DNA of 64,000 nt. Source: DUPQ01 sp022706885. GTDB lineage: Bacteria; Bacillota; Clostridia; DUPQ01. The notes under the pieces are model-generated. The model had not been told where the DNA came from and did no database searches. It saw only the letters and a list, made by a program, of their open reading frames with translations. Every line of letters starts with the position of its first letter. Position 1 is the stretch's first letter. The stretch lies in the NCBI GenBank assembly GCA_022706885.1, contig JAKJBR010000005.1, positions 1 through 64,000 on the forward strand, read 5' to 3'. Both the position numbers and the translations under genes were made by a program. Positions 33,801 to 42,056 of this stretch are shown here, piece by piece.

Positions 33801-35321
33801 TTATATAATCTCTACGGGTATATTGTGTTTCTTCCCGATTTCCGTTATTTGCTGTTCCGGTGAGCCGGCAACTTTGTCGGTGCCGGCAACCACGAACCTT
33901 ACATTTGTTATATCCTTACTGAATCCTCTAATCTCTTCCAACACCGCAACTCCGTTTCTTTCCAAACTGCTTTTTAAAAAATCATTTGCTACGGTTACAA
34001 CCGCCTGGTTTCCGCTTATTTCAATGGCCGATTGTAATAACTCGAACGCATCTTTGGAACCCTTATCAAACCTGTCCTGTATATATTTGGACCAGGATAT
34101 ATTCTGATCGGATTTTGTTTCCGTCTTAACCGGCTTAACAGTTTCGTTGACGGCCGGTTTGACGGCCTCCGGCTTTTGCACTTCCTTTTTAACAGGCTTA
34201 TCCTTAACCTGCACTTTAGGTTGTACTTTTTCAGTATTTTTCACTAACAGGCCCAACAGCATTATTTCCAGATATGTTTTAGGTCTGGATGCTCTTTTGA
34301 GTACGGCTTCGTTTTCCGAAAGCTCCTTTATATACCATATAACCTCCTCCGGCTCCATAAGCTCGGAAAGTCTTTTCATTTCGCTAACGGCATTTCCGTC
34401 CGCCTCTATAAACCGGTCCGGCTCTTTCACATTCATGCATATAAGAATATTGCGAAGATAACCTAACAGACCGGATAAAAATCCCGCGGGACTTTTCCCT
34501 TCTGCTATAACTTCATTGACACTGTTAAGTATTCCGGTTACATCGTTATCCACCAAAGCCTGAACCACCAAGGCATTGGACATGTCATCAATAAGGCCCG
34601 CACAATTCAGCACATCGGTAACATCAATTGTATCGTCGGTTGATGATATACACTGATCCAACAGACTTATTGCATCTCTTAAGGCTCCGAAAGAAATTCT
34701 GGATATCATATCCAAAGCTTCATCGGTAACCTGTTGTTTTTCGGCATCTGCAATCTTTCGCAAACGGTTACTTATCCCTTTTGTAGTTATTCTGTGAAAA
34801 TCAAACCGCTGACATCTGGACAGCACCGTTGCAGGCAGTTTGTCCGGTTCGGTTGTGCAGAGAATGAATATGACATGGGCGGGCGGTTCTTCCAGCGTTT
34901 TAAGCAAGGCATTGAATGCCGATGTGCTGAGCATATGTACTTCATCGATTATATACACCTTATACTTCGCTAATGCCGGCATATAGTTTACTTCATCGCA
35001 TATTCTTCGGATATTATCTACCGAATTATTGGATGCGGCATCAATTTCCGCAATATCCACCAGAACTTCCTCCGAAGCCTTGGTACATATATCGCATTTA
35101 TTGCAAGGGTCTCCTTCATTTGGATGCAAACAGTTGACTGCCCTTGCGAATATTTTTGCAAGAGTGGTTTTTCCCGTTCCTCTTGTACCGGAGAAAAGAT
35201 ATGCATGTGCAATACGACCGGTTATCACCGCTCTTTTTAATGTCTTTGTTATGTGTTCCTGCTCCACTACCTCTGAAAATGAAGAAGGACGCCACTCCCT
35301 GTATAATGCTTTATGCGACAT
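33801..35321 (-). CDS. dnaX: DNA polymerase III subunits gamma/tau
   Basis: The 506-residue clamp-loader ATPase begins MSHKALYREWRPSSFSEVV. It has Walker A FSGTRGTGKTTLAKI, the zinc site CLHPNEGDPCNKCDIC, Walker B VYIIDEVHMLS and sensor TTEPDKLPATVLSRCQRFDF. A Lys/Val/Pro-rich linker and a tau-like C terminus follow. The start at 35321 follows GGAGA with good spacing; the longer frame to 35420 would run into the SRP RNA. It is transcribed behind the SRP RNA gene, as in other Firmicutes. Confidence 0.96.
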   Translation of the reverse strand: MSHKALYREWRPSSFSEVVEQEHITKTLKRAVITGRIAHAYLFSGTRGTGKTTLAKIFARAVNCLHPNEGDPCNKCDICTKASEEVLVDIAEIDAASNNSVDNIRRICDEVNYMPALAKYKVYIIDEVHMLSTSAFNALLKTLEEPPAHVIFILCTTEPDKLPATVLSRCQRFDFHRITTKGISNRLRKIADAEKQQVTDEALDMISRISFGALRDAISLLDQCISSTDDTIDVTDVLNCAGLIDDMSNALVVQALVDNDVTGILNSVNEVIAEGKSPAGFLSGLLGYLRNILICMNVKEPDRFIEADGNAVSEMKRLSELMEPEEVIWYIKELSENEAVLKRASRPKTYLEIMLLGLLVKNTEKVQPKVQVKDKPVKKEVQKPEAVKPAVNETVKPVKTETKSDQNISWSKYIQDRFDKGSKDAFELLQSAIEISGNQAVVTVANDFLKSSLERNGVAVLEEIRGFSKDITNVRFVVAGTDKVAGSPEQQITEIGKKHNIPVEII

Positions 35322-35394
35322 TTTGTCTCCTATCCTTAAAAAACCATACACCCGTCTTTGAACAATAATAACAGGCGTTACATATACAGCCTGC

Positions 35395-35612
35395 TCGGGC
35401 CAGGCACTCTTATGGCACATCGGATTTCCCGCTTATCGCTGCTTCCGCTAAGACCTGACGAGGTTCACAAGCTCCGATTGCACAAGACCCGGCCGTCATA
35501 ACCGCTTATACACGGCTGCCCCACTATTAGTTACCCTAGGACGGGATTTCCACTCTGCTATAGCGGATTGCAGATTACAGGGCACCGCTAACTCCCCGTC
35601 TAGTATGGCACT
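35395..35612 (-). ncRNA. ffs: Signal recognition particle RNA, large Firmicutes type
   Basis: On the minus strand the Alu-domain segment GGTGCCCTGTAATCTGC is followed later by the conserved domain-IV elements GAACCTCGTCAGGTC and GGAAGCAGCGATAAG, which bind Ffh. Total length is about 218 bases by eye and both ends are approximate. Its position directly upstream of dnaX is standard in clostridia and bacilli. A TATAAT lies just before the 5' end. Confidence 0.9.
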
Positions 35613-35616
35613 CAAA

Positions 35617-35645
35617 ATTATATAATATTTAAATGCCGCATGCAA
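35617..35645 (-). promoter_or_regulatory. SRP RNA promoter
   Basis: On the minus strand TTGCAT (35645-35640), 17 bases and TATAAT (35622-35617) place the transcript start near 35611, matching the expected 5' end of the SRP RNA. Confidence 0.7.
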
Positions 35646-35734
35646 TCGTTAAAGGAAATCATCAACCCCGAGCCTCTTTTTTTCAGGTTGGAAAAGGTCG
35701 AAACAACAGATAAGCCGATTATTGGAAAACTTAG

Positions 35735-35800
35735 TTGAAAAAGAAGATTGAACAGGTTAGAATGTAGACAATGACCGGAAAAAGTTACCCGATGCGGGTA
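35735..35800 (+). promoter_or_regulatory. Promoter and hairpin/operator of the GH10 operon
   Basis: TTGAAA (35735-35740), 17 bases and TAGAAT (35758-35763) form a plausible promoter with a start near 35770. Downstream TACCCG-ATG-CGGGTA (35786-35800) is a perfect inverted repeat in the leader, a candidate operator or RNA hairpin. No regulator gene adjoins the operon. Confidence 0.5.
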
Positions 35801-35852
35801 CATATCATAAATGTAATACATTTAAATAGAACGGATTAAGAAAGGATATGAG

Positions 35853-37229
35853 ATGAGTACTAATGATTTGATGGACTTTGTTTCAAAAAATGTCAACATC
35901 TCTTCAAATCCGTCCGAGTTGAAAATAACGGACATGAGATTTGTCGATATTGACGGGGCACCGAAGAGAAACACTCTGATTAAGATTATGACTAACCAGG
36001 GTATTGTAGGATACGGAGAGATAAGAGACGGTTCCAGTAAAACCTATGCTTTGATGCTGAAAAGTCGTATCTTGGGTGAGAATCCCTGTAATGTGGATAG
36101 AATATTTCGCAAAATCAAACAATTCGGCGGTCACTCCAGACAGGGCGGCGGTGTCTCGGGAATTGAGATTGCCCTGTGGGATTTGGCAGGCAAAGCTTAC
36201 GGCGTTCCTCTTTATCAGATGCTCGGCGGTAAGTTTCGCGACAAGATACGAATGTATTGTGATACCGATGTTGAAGGAAAACATACGGGTAAAGACATGG
36301 GTAATGCGCTTAAAAAGCGTATGGAGATGGGATTTACATTCTTAAAAATGGATTTAGGGATAGGATTGCTTTTGGATATACCGGGAACTTTGAATGCCCC
36401 TCTCGGCTTTATTGAGGATATGAGAAAGTATTCTTCACATATTCTGAATGCTCAGGGCGGTTCGGTAACAAAAGAGATGGTGAAACACAGGAAGAGTTAT
36501 GACATTGTGAATACCGCTCACCCGTTTACAGGAATTCATCTTACCGAAAAAGGACTGGATTATCTGGAACAGTACATAAAAGATGTCCGGTCGGTTATCG
36601 GTTATGAAGTACCGCTTGCAGTGGATCATTTCGGTCATGTTTGCGTTGAGGACTGCATAAAATTTGCCCGCAGAATGGAACCGTATAATATTGCATGGAT
36701 TGAAGATATGATTCCGTGGATATATACCGATCAGTATGTAAGGCTGAAGAATTCCACCACCATACCGATATGTACGGGAGAAGATATTTATCTGAAGGAA
36801 GGCTTTGCCGAATTGATAAAAGCAGGAGCGGTCTCCATAATCCACCCCGATATATTGACTTGCGGCGGAGCCTTGGAATTAAAAAAGATTGCGGATATTG
36901 CAGATGAATTCGGGGTTGCAGTAGCGGTGCATATGGCGGAAAGTCCTATAGCCTGTATGGCGGCAGCTCATGTTTGTGCGGCAATGCGAAATGTCCTTGC
37001 AATGGAATTTCACTCTGTGGATGTTCCGTGGTGGAGTGATATAGTGGTGGGTTTACCCAAGCCCATAATACAAGACGGATATTGTACCGTGCCGGATAAA
37101 CCGGGACTGGGAATCGATGCTTTAAATGAAGAAGTTATAAAAGAACATATTAACCCGCAAATACCCGGAATGTGGGAAGAAACTTCCAAATGGGATAAAG
37201 AGTTCTCGAATGACAGAATTTGGAGTTAA
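35853..37229 (+). CDS. Enolase-superfamily sugar-acid dehydratase (mandelate racemase/MLE group)
   Basis: The 458-residue enzyme has the capping domain and TIM barrel of the mandelate racemase group. Magnesium ligands are Asp258 (AVDHFGH), Glu284 (WIEDM) and Glu310 (TGEDIY). Catalytic candidates are Lys165 (FLKMD) and His360 (VAVHMAES). It is longer than usual (about 380-400), with an insertion near residues 175-230. Such enzymes typically remove water from aldonates to give 2-keto-3-deoxy acids. It is the first gene of the five-gene operon ending in a GH10 xylanase. Confidence 0.85.
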   Translation: MSTNDLMDFVSKNVNISSNPSELKITDMRFVDIDGAPKRNTLIKIMTNQGIVGYGEIRDGSSKTYALMLKSRILGENPCNVDRIFRKIKQFGGHSRQGGGVSGIEIALWDLAGKAYGVPLYQMLGGKFRDKIRMYCDTDVEGKHTGKDMGNALKKRMEMGFTFLKMDLGIGLLLDIPGTLNAPLGFIEDMRKYSSHILNAQGGSVTKEMVKHRKSYDIVNTAHPFTGIHLTEKGLDYLEQYIKDVRSVIGYEVPLAVDHFGHVCVEDCIKFARRMEPYNIAWIEDMIPWIYTDQYVRLKNSTTIPICTGEDIYLKEGFAELIKAGAVSIIHPDILTCGGALELKKIADIADEFGVAVAVHMAESPIACMAAAHVCAAMRNVLAMEFHSVDVPWWSDIVVGLPKPIIQDGYCTVPDKPGLGIDALNEEVIKEHINPQIPGMWEETSKWDKEFSNDRIWS

Positions 37230-37272
37230 AGAAAATAGTAATTTGTAAAACAACTTATAGAGAGGTATAAAA

Positions 37273-38175
37273 ATGCATTTCAACAGCAAAGAAGACATAA
37301 TTGAAATGACTCCCTTGTGGAAGGGAGAGCGCTTAGAGGACGGCAGACCTTATGTTGATCCGAAGTATTTGACAGAACTAAGAAAAATGACATTGGAGGA
37401 AGTATGGAAGCCTATCTATGTCAAGGGTTATGAAAACCAGTTTGAGGGGCGATTAAAAACCTTGCATGATGACGGCAGAAAGCTTATCGGAAGAGCGGTC
37501 ACCTGCACATTTTGTCCTACACGACCAGATTTGCATGAAATAATGTTTAGGATAGGTTCAAACGAAGGAAGAAAAGGTAATTACAATCAGTGGGTAATCG
37601 ACAGCCTGGTTGAGGGTGATGTAGTTGTAGCGGACATGTATGATAAGGTTTATAAAGGTACTTTTTTGGGAGGAAACCTTACAACGGCTATTAAAAACAG
37701 AACAAAAACCGGAGGCGGTGTTATCTGGGGCGGCATTCGCGATGTGGAACAGATGAAGCAGGCGGAAGGGATTCAGGTATATTATCGCGGTATTGACCCC
37801 ACACCTATACGGGAGTGCGTTATGACAGGCTTTAACACACCGACCAGAATAGGTAATGCCATATGTCTTCCCGGAGATATTGTTTTCGGAGCGGGAGGAG
37901 GAGTATTATTCATTCCCAGCCACTTGGTTGCCGAGGTTGTGGAAGGTGCGGCTAAGACACATATCAAAGATGAATTCGGCTTTGAGATGATAAAGCAGAA
38001 TAGATTTACTACGGCTCAGATAGACCGGAATACATGGACTGTGGAAATGCTGGATATGCTGGTAGACTTTATACAAAATGATGAGCGCGGTAAGAATTAT
38101 CGTGATATTGATTGGTCAAAGGAATATTACATGGCTAAACACGGCGATCCGAACGATACGCAGACAGCATTGTAG
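37273..38175 (+). CDS. RraA-like aldolase/decarboxylase family protein
   Basis: The 300-residue protein contains the RraA/HMG-aldolase fold with GRAVTCTFCPTRPD, VIDSLVEGDVVVADMYD and GGGVIWGGIRDVEQM. Its Gly-Gly-x-Arg-Asp motif binds the divalent metal and keto acid in characterised aldolases. Metal-dependent members cleave 4-hydroxy-2-oxo acids to pyruvate plus an aldehyde or keto acid, although others are RNase E regulators. The flanking dehydratase, lactonase and dehydrogenase genes favour an aldolase role. AGAGAGG precedes the ATG. Confidence 0.8.
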   Translation: MHFNSKEDIIEMTPLWKGERLEDGRPYVDPKYLTELRKMTLEEVWKPIYVKGYENQFEGRLKTLHDDGRKLIGRAVTCTFCPTRPDLHEIMFRIGSNEGRKGNYNQWVIDSLVEGDVVVADMYDKVYKGTFLGGNLTTAIKNRTKTGGGVIWGGIRDVEQMKQAEGIQVYYRGIDPTPIRECVMTGFNTPTRIGNAICLPGDIVFGAGGGVLFIPSHLVAEVVEGAAKTHIKDEFGFEMIKQNRFTTAQIDRNTWTVEMLDMLVDFIQNDERGKNYRDIDWSKEYYMAKHGDPNDTQTAL

Positions 38176-38184
38176 AGGTATTTG

Positions 38185-38877
38185 ATGAAAATACGTTGGA
38201 TCGGGCAAAGCGGATATATTTTAGAGGACAATACCACAACAATTATAATCGACCCGTATTTATCGGATATTGTAAATAAAGTTGCAAATCGTCCGAGATT
38301 AGTGCCGCCTCCTATACAACCGGAAGATATTAATGCAGATTATGTTATCTGTACACATGACCATCTGGACCATATTGATCCCGAAACAATTGAAAGAATG
38401 AATAAAGACACTGTTTGCTTTATAGCACCTTCTTCCTGCAAAGAACGTCTTTCGGCACTGGGGTGTAAAAACATTAAAACCATAGATGCGGGAGAGCAGA
38501 TATCAGCCGGAAAGTTTCAGATAACGGCGGTCTTTGCCTATCATTCCGTAGATGCCATCGGAATCATAGCGGAACAGGATTCAATAAAACTGTATTTTTC
38601 CGGTGATACCTTGTACCATGAGAAATTGGAAGAGTTGAAAGAATCAGGGATTACCGTTATGTTTGTATGCATTAACGGAAAACTGGGAAACATGAATGCA
38701 GACGAGGCAGCTAAGCTGACAAAGATTATCAATCCTTTGGTAGGAGTACCGACCCATTACGGTATGTTTGCAAGCAATACGGAAGATCCTGAAAAATACA
38801 CATCAAAAATTGATAATGGCTTTATTATGAAGTTCAATAAAGAATATACTATTTCCGAATTATTAAGAGGAGAATAA
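38185..38877 (+). CDS. UlaG-like metallo-beta-lactamase-fold hydrolase, possible sugar lactonase
   Basis: The 230-residue metallo-beta-lactamase-fold protein has the metal motif THDHLDH (His58, Asp62, His63 region), DPYLSDIV, a distal SGDTLYH and the C-terminal THYGMF histidine. This pattern belongs to the UlaG branch, whose founder opens L-ascorbate-6-phosphate lactone. In this operon it could open an aldonolactone made by the SDR next door. The ATG at 38185 follows AGAGG; a TTG one codon earlier is less likely. Confidence 0.82.
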   Translation: MKIRWIGQSGYILEDNTTTIIIDPYLSDIVNKVANRPRLVPPPIQPEDINADYVICTHDHLDHIDPETIERMNKDTVCFIAPSSCKERLSALGCKNIKTIDAGEQISAGKFQITAVFAYHSVDAIGIIAEQDSIKLYFSGDTLYHEKLEELKESGITVMFVCINGKLGNMNADEAAKLTKIINPLVGVPTHYGMFASNTEDPEKYTSKIDNGFIMKFNKEYTISELLRGE

Positions 38878-38879
38878 AT

Positions 38880-39623
38880 ATGCAACATAAATTAAGCGGA
38901 AAAAGAGCACTCATTACCGGTTCCGGTCGCGGCATCGGAAGAGCAATCGCTATTGAGCTTGCTAAAAACGGAGCGGATATCATTGTACATTATTTAGGTA
39001 ATGTAAAAAGTGCGGAACAAGTTAAGAAACAGATTGAGACTTTGGGCGGCTCCTGTTCAATCATACAAGCGGATTTATGCAAACCGGAGACATTGGAAGG
39101 ATTGATTGAAAAGATAGGCGGTGTTGACATTTTAGTGTTGAACGCATCGGTTCAATACAGAAGACAATGGGAAAACATATCGCTTGAGGAATTTTACGAT
39201 CAGATTAATTGCAATCTGTTAGCAAGCATGCTGCTTATCCGGCAAGCGGTACCGTATATGCGTAAAGAACACTGGGGAAGAATAATAACGATAGGAAGCG
39301 TGCAGGAAGCAAAACCGCATCCGGACATGCTGGTTTATTCGGCATCCAAAGCCGCGCAAACCAATATGGTAAAGTCCTTGGCGGTTCAGTTGGCAAAAGA
39401 CGGAATCACTGTTAACAATGTTGCACCGGGTGCTATTAATACCGACCGCAACAAGGATGTTTTGGAAGATAAAGAATATTATAAAAAAGTGACAGATTCC
39501 ATTCCGGCCGGCTTTATCGGTGAACCCACCGACTGTGCCGGTATTGTATCTTTACTTTGTTCGGAAGAAGGAAGGTACATCACAGGTCAGAGTATATATG
39601 TAGACGGCGGGAAATGCCTGTAA
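38880..39623 (+). CDS. SDR-family dehydrogenase (FabG-like)
   Basis: The 247-residue classical short-chain dehydrogenase has the nucleotide motif TGSGRGIGRAIAIEL, LVLNAS, catalytic Ser in TIGSVQ, YSASKAAQ (YxxxK), NNVAPGAINTDRN and the end GQSIYVDGGKC. AAGAGGAG precedes the ATG, two bases after the lactonase stop. It may oxidise the free aldose to a lactone or reduce a keto sugar; the nature of the substrate is not visible. Confidence 0.88.
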   Translation: MQHKLSGKRALITGSGRGIGRAIAIELAKNGADIIVHYLGNVKSAEQVKKQIETLGGSCSIIQADLCKPETLEGLIEKIGGVDILVLNASVQYRRQWENISLEEFYDQINCNLLASMLLIRQAVPYMRKEHWGRIITIGSVQEAKPHPDMLVYSASKAAQTNMVKSLAVQLAKDGITVNNVAPGAINTDRNKDVLEDKEYYKKVTDSIPAGFIGEPTDCAGIVSLLCSEEGRYITGQSIYVDGGKCL

Positions 39624-39640
39624 TTTGAAAGGAGCAAGTA

Positions 39641-40945
39641 ATGAGTCATACATTATTAAGATTTTTTGAAGAACAGAAAATGCAGAGCAACAAAAGAATA
39701 GAAGGCGATATTCAGAAATACCGCAAAGCCTTTGCAAAAATAAAGGTAGTTAACAGCCAAGGAGATTTAATAGAAAATGTTAAAGGTCGCATAAAGCAAA
39801 AGACGCATGATTTTAAGTTCGGGTGTAATATATTTATGCTGGATCAATTCCCGGATGAAGAACATAATAAAGCATACAGAAAAGAGTTCAAAAAGCTTTT
39901 CAACTATACCGTTGCACCGTTTTATTGGCAGGATTTTGAGTTGAAAGACGGAGAACCGAGATTAGGGAAAAATCCGGTTAATGTTTACCGCAGACCGTCT
40001 ATTGAAAAGATATTGAAATATTGCGGGGAAAATAATATTGATGTAAAAGGACACCCGTTATTCTGGCATCTGTTTTTACCCCAATGGCTCGTGCAGGATA
40101 AGAATGAATCATACTATCGGATAGAACGCAGACTTTTTGAGATAGCAGAGGTATTTAAAGACCGTATTCGTGATTGGGACGTCGTAAATGAATCATTATC
40201 CCGTCCTCCTCACCGGGAAAATTATCAGCTTCCCTATGACTATGTAAACCGCATCTTTGATTTAGCGGACAGATATTTTTCCAAGAACCGTCTTTTTATA
40301 AACGATACGTTAAGATTTTGCTGGTCGGAATTTATATGGGAGTTGAGCCCTTATTACCTGCAGATTGAAAATATGCTCATGAAAGGTAAAAGAATTGATG
40401 CAATAGGATTCCAGTACCATCTGTTCAAAACACCTGAAAGATTGGAAAGAGAGGCGGAGATATTACTGAATCCTACCTGCTTATTCAATGTTATGGATAC
40501 ATACGGAAAATTCCATAAACCGTTGCATGTTTCGGAAGTGACCGTTCCGGCTTACGGGCTGACAGATGAGAATAAAGATGTTCAAGCTATATTAACTGAA
40601 TGGTTATATAAAGTCTGGTTCAGCCATCCGGATATGGAATCCATTGTTTGGTGGAACTTAGTGGACGGAACTGCAGCATATGCACCTTTGGGAAGTGCGG
40701 AAGGAGAAAACTATTACGGTGGCGGGTTATTGAATTATGATATGAGTAAGAAACCGGTTTATCATGCTATAAATAATCTGATAAATAAAGAGTGGCACAC
40801 GGAATTGAGATTTAATAAGAGTGAATGCTTATTTAACGGATTTTTCGGAGAATATGATATAGAAGTTATTGCAGATGACAAAAAAACCCACCATAAAATA
40901 CATTTAAGTAAAGACGGAGGCAGAGAATTTGTATTGACTGTCTGA
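39641..40945 (+). CDS. GH10 endo-1,4-beta-xylanase family protein, intracellular
   Basis: The 434-residue family 10 glycoside hydrolase has GHPLFWHLFLPQW, the acid/base Glu184 in DWDVVNES, the nucleophile Glu299 in HVSEVTV and IVWWNLVDG. No signal peptide, carbohydrate-binding module or anchor is visible, so it should act inside the cell on imported xylo-oligosaccharides or related glycosides. A C-terminal beta extension of about 60 residues follows the barrel. AAAGGAG precedes the ATG. It closes the sugar-acid operon. Confidence 0.9.
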   Translation: MSHTLLRFFEEQKMQSNKRIEGDIQKYRKAFAKIKVVNSQGDLIENVKGRIKQKTHDFKFGCNIFMLDQFPDEEHNKAYRKEFKKLFNYTVAPFYWQDFELKDGEPRLGKNPVNVYRRPSIEKILKYCGENNIDVKGHPLFWHLFLPQWLVQDKNESYYRIERRLFEIAEVFKDRIRDWDVVNESLSRPPHRENYQLPYDYVNRIFDLADRYFSKNRLFINDTLRFCWSEFIWELSPYYLQIENMLMKGKRIDAIGFQYHLFKTPERLEREAEILLNPTCLFNVMDTYGKFHKPLHVSEVTVPAYGLTDENKDVQAILTEWLYKVWFSHPDMESIVWWNLVDGTAAYAPLGSAEGENYYGGGLLNYDMSKKPVYHAINNLINKEWHTELRFNKSECLFNGFFGEYDIEVIADDKKTHHKIHLSKDGGREFVLTV

Positions 40946-41030
40946 TGGTTTTATAGCTTTTAATATTCTCTGTGATAATTTTTCAGCAGTTACGGGTTCC
41001 AACAATTCCTCTGAAATATATCTAAAATTT
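40946..41030 (-). pseudogene. Truncated ParE/RelE-family toxin remnant
   Basis: Directly after the antitoxin stop, the minus strand encodes EILDI in one frame and then YISEELLEPVTAEKL and SQRILKAIK in the next. This matches the first helices of ParE/RelE toxins (…DIYxYIxxELLEP…A…I). The N-terminal residues and everything after the second helix are missing, and the xylanase end abuts the break. The toxin cannot be functional. Confidence 0.55.
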
Positions 41031-41335
41031 CATTTTCCTAACTCTTTCTTTAACTCATCTTCCACTTCTTCCAAACTGTATATTCTTCCGTTTTCAAAGT
41101 CATTATGAGCCTTTAACATTTCCATATTAAATTCCGCTTCTGATAAAATAGGCAAAGAAAGCGGTTTAACATCAGGTATTTTAATGTCAAAAGGTAAACC
41201 GTTATGCATGACTACCTGTCGCAAAAAAATTGATACGGCATTTGACATTGATATTCCGAGTTTTTCCAGTATTTCTTCTGCCTGTTCTTTGATATAAGGC
41301 TCTACTCTTACATATATATTTGATGTTCTTGCCAT
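41030..41335 (-). CDS. RelB/DinJ-family antitoxin, orphan
   Basis: The 101-residue ribbon-helix-helix antitoxin begins MARTSNIYVRVEPYIKEQAE. It has the DinJ core EILEKLGISMSNAVSIFLRQVV and NGLPFDIK, followed by a long acidic tail ending EEVEDELKKELGK for toxin binding. GGGGGAG precedes the ATG. Its partner toxin survives only as a fragment at 40946-41030, so it is an orphan that may still repress its promoter or neutralise related toxins. Confidence 0.85.
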   Translation of the reverse strand: MARTSNIYVRVEPYIKEQAEEILEKLGISMSNAVSIFLRQVVMHNGLPFDIKIPDVKPLSLPILSEAEFNMEMLKAHNDFENGRIYSLEEVEDELKKELGK

Positions 41336-41360
41336 ATATATTGCTCCCCCTTTCGCTTAC

Positions 41361-41388
41361 ATTATAGCAATTGAATTGTGATTAGCAA
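41361..41388 (-). promoter_or_regulatory. Promoter of the orphan RelB antitoxin
   Basis: On the minus strand TTGCTA (41388-41383), 16 bases and TATAAT (41366-41361). The sequence ATTGCTA occurs twice here, once over each promoter element, as a direct repeat that could be an autorepressor site. Confidence 0.5.
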
Positions 41389-41431
41389 TACATTCGCAAA
41401 CAAAATGCAAAAGCTTACATATTCTGAAACT

Positions 41432-42040
41432 TTAAGCTCTTTTCGTAAATCTTTTTGTGATTTTGACTTTTATTTTCCCTTGTATTCCTTTAATACTCGC
41501 TTCCGGCATTAGCTTACCTGTTTTAAGCTCAATAAGCACATAGCTTCTTAGGATTTTATTGTAAAATACCATATCAACATAATAATGGGTATTTCCAAGT
41601 GTTACCCTTTGTTGTGAGCCAACATACATAAACCCTTTACCAAGTTCAAGTAAGAATTTTTCCATATGGGTTATAAGTGCCTTTTCTAAATCACTTTCCA
41701 TAATTGGCTTTTCTTCAGGTAGTCCTAAAAATTCAAATACATAAGGATCTTTTATTACATCACTTGGAGTAGCTATTTCATTTCCCTTTAGAGCTAAATC
41801 TAATACTTTTTCTTTATTTTCATATCCGCTCGATAGCAATAATCTTTCAAATAGCGATGTATTTATTTGTCTTTTTAACTCCCTTACAGACCACTTTGCA
41901 TTGACCGTTTCTTTCTCATAAAAGCTACGCTTAGTCTTGTCATCAATAGACAATAACTCACAATAATGCGACCAACTCAATTTAACAGACAGTGTCTGTT
42001 GAATTTCATATTCTTGATAAAATCTCCTCATAAACTGCAG
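41432..42040 (-). pseudogene. YhcG/DUF1016 C-terminal fragment, truncated at both ends
   Basis: An open frame of 199 residues starts MRRFYQEYEIQQTLS, which is the middle of a normal YhcG protein. It continues through LSWSHYCELLSIDDKTKRSF, KWSVRELKRQINTSLFERLL and the PDDEXK nuclease core VDMVFYNKILRSYVLIELKTGKL. After GKL the sequence no longer follows the family and ends KITKRFTKRA. The N-terminal DUF1016 domain is absent because the upstream gene stops 17-25 bases away. It is a different subtype from the fragment at 11867-12221. Residual nuclease activity is unlikely. Confidence 0.75.
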
Positions 42041-42056
42041 GATATGCGCTTTTGTA

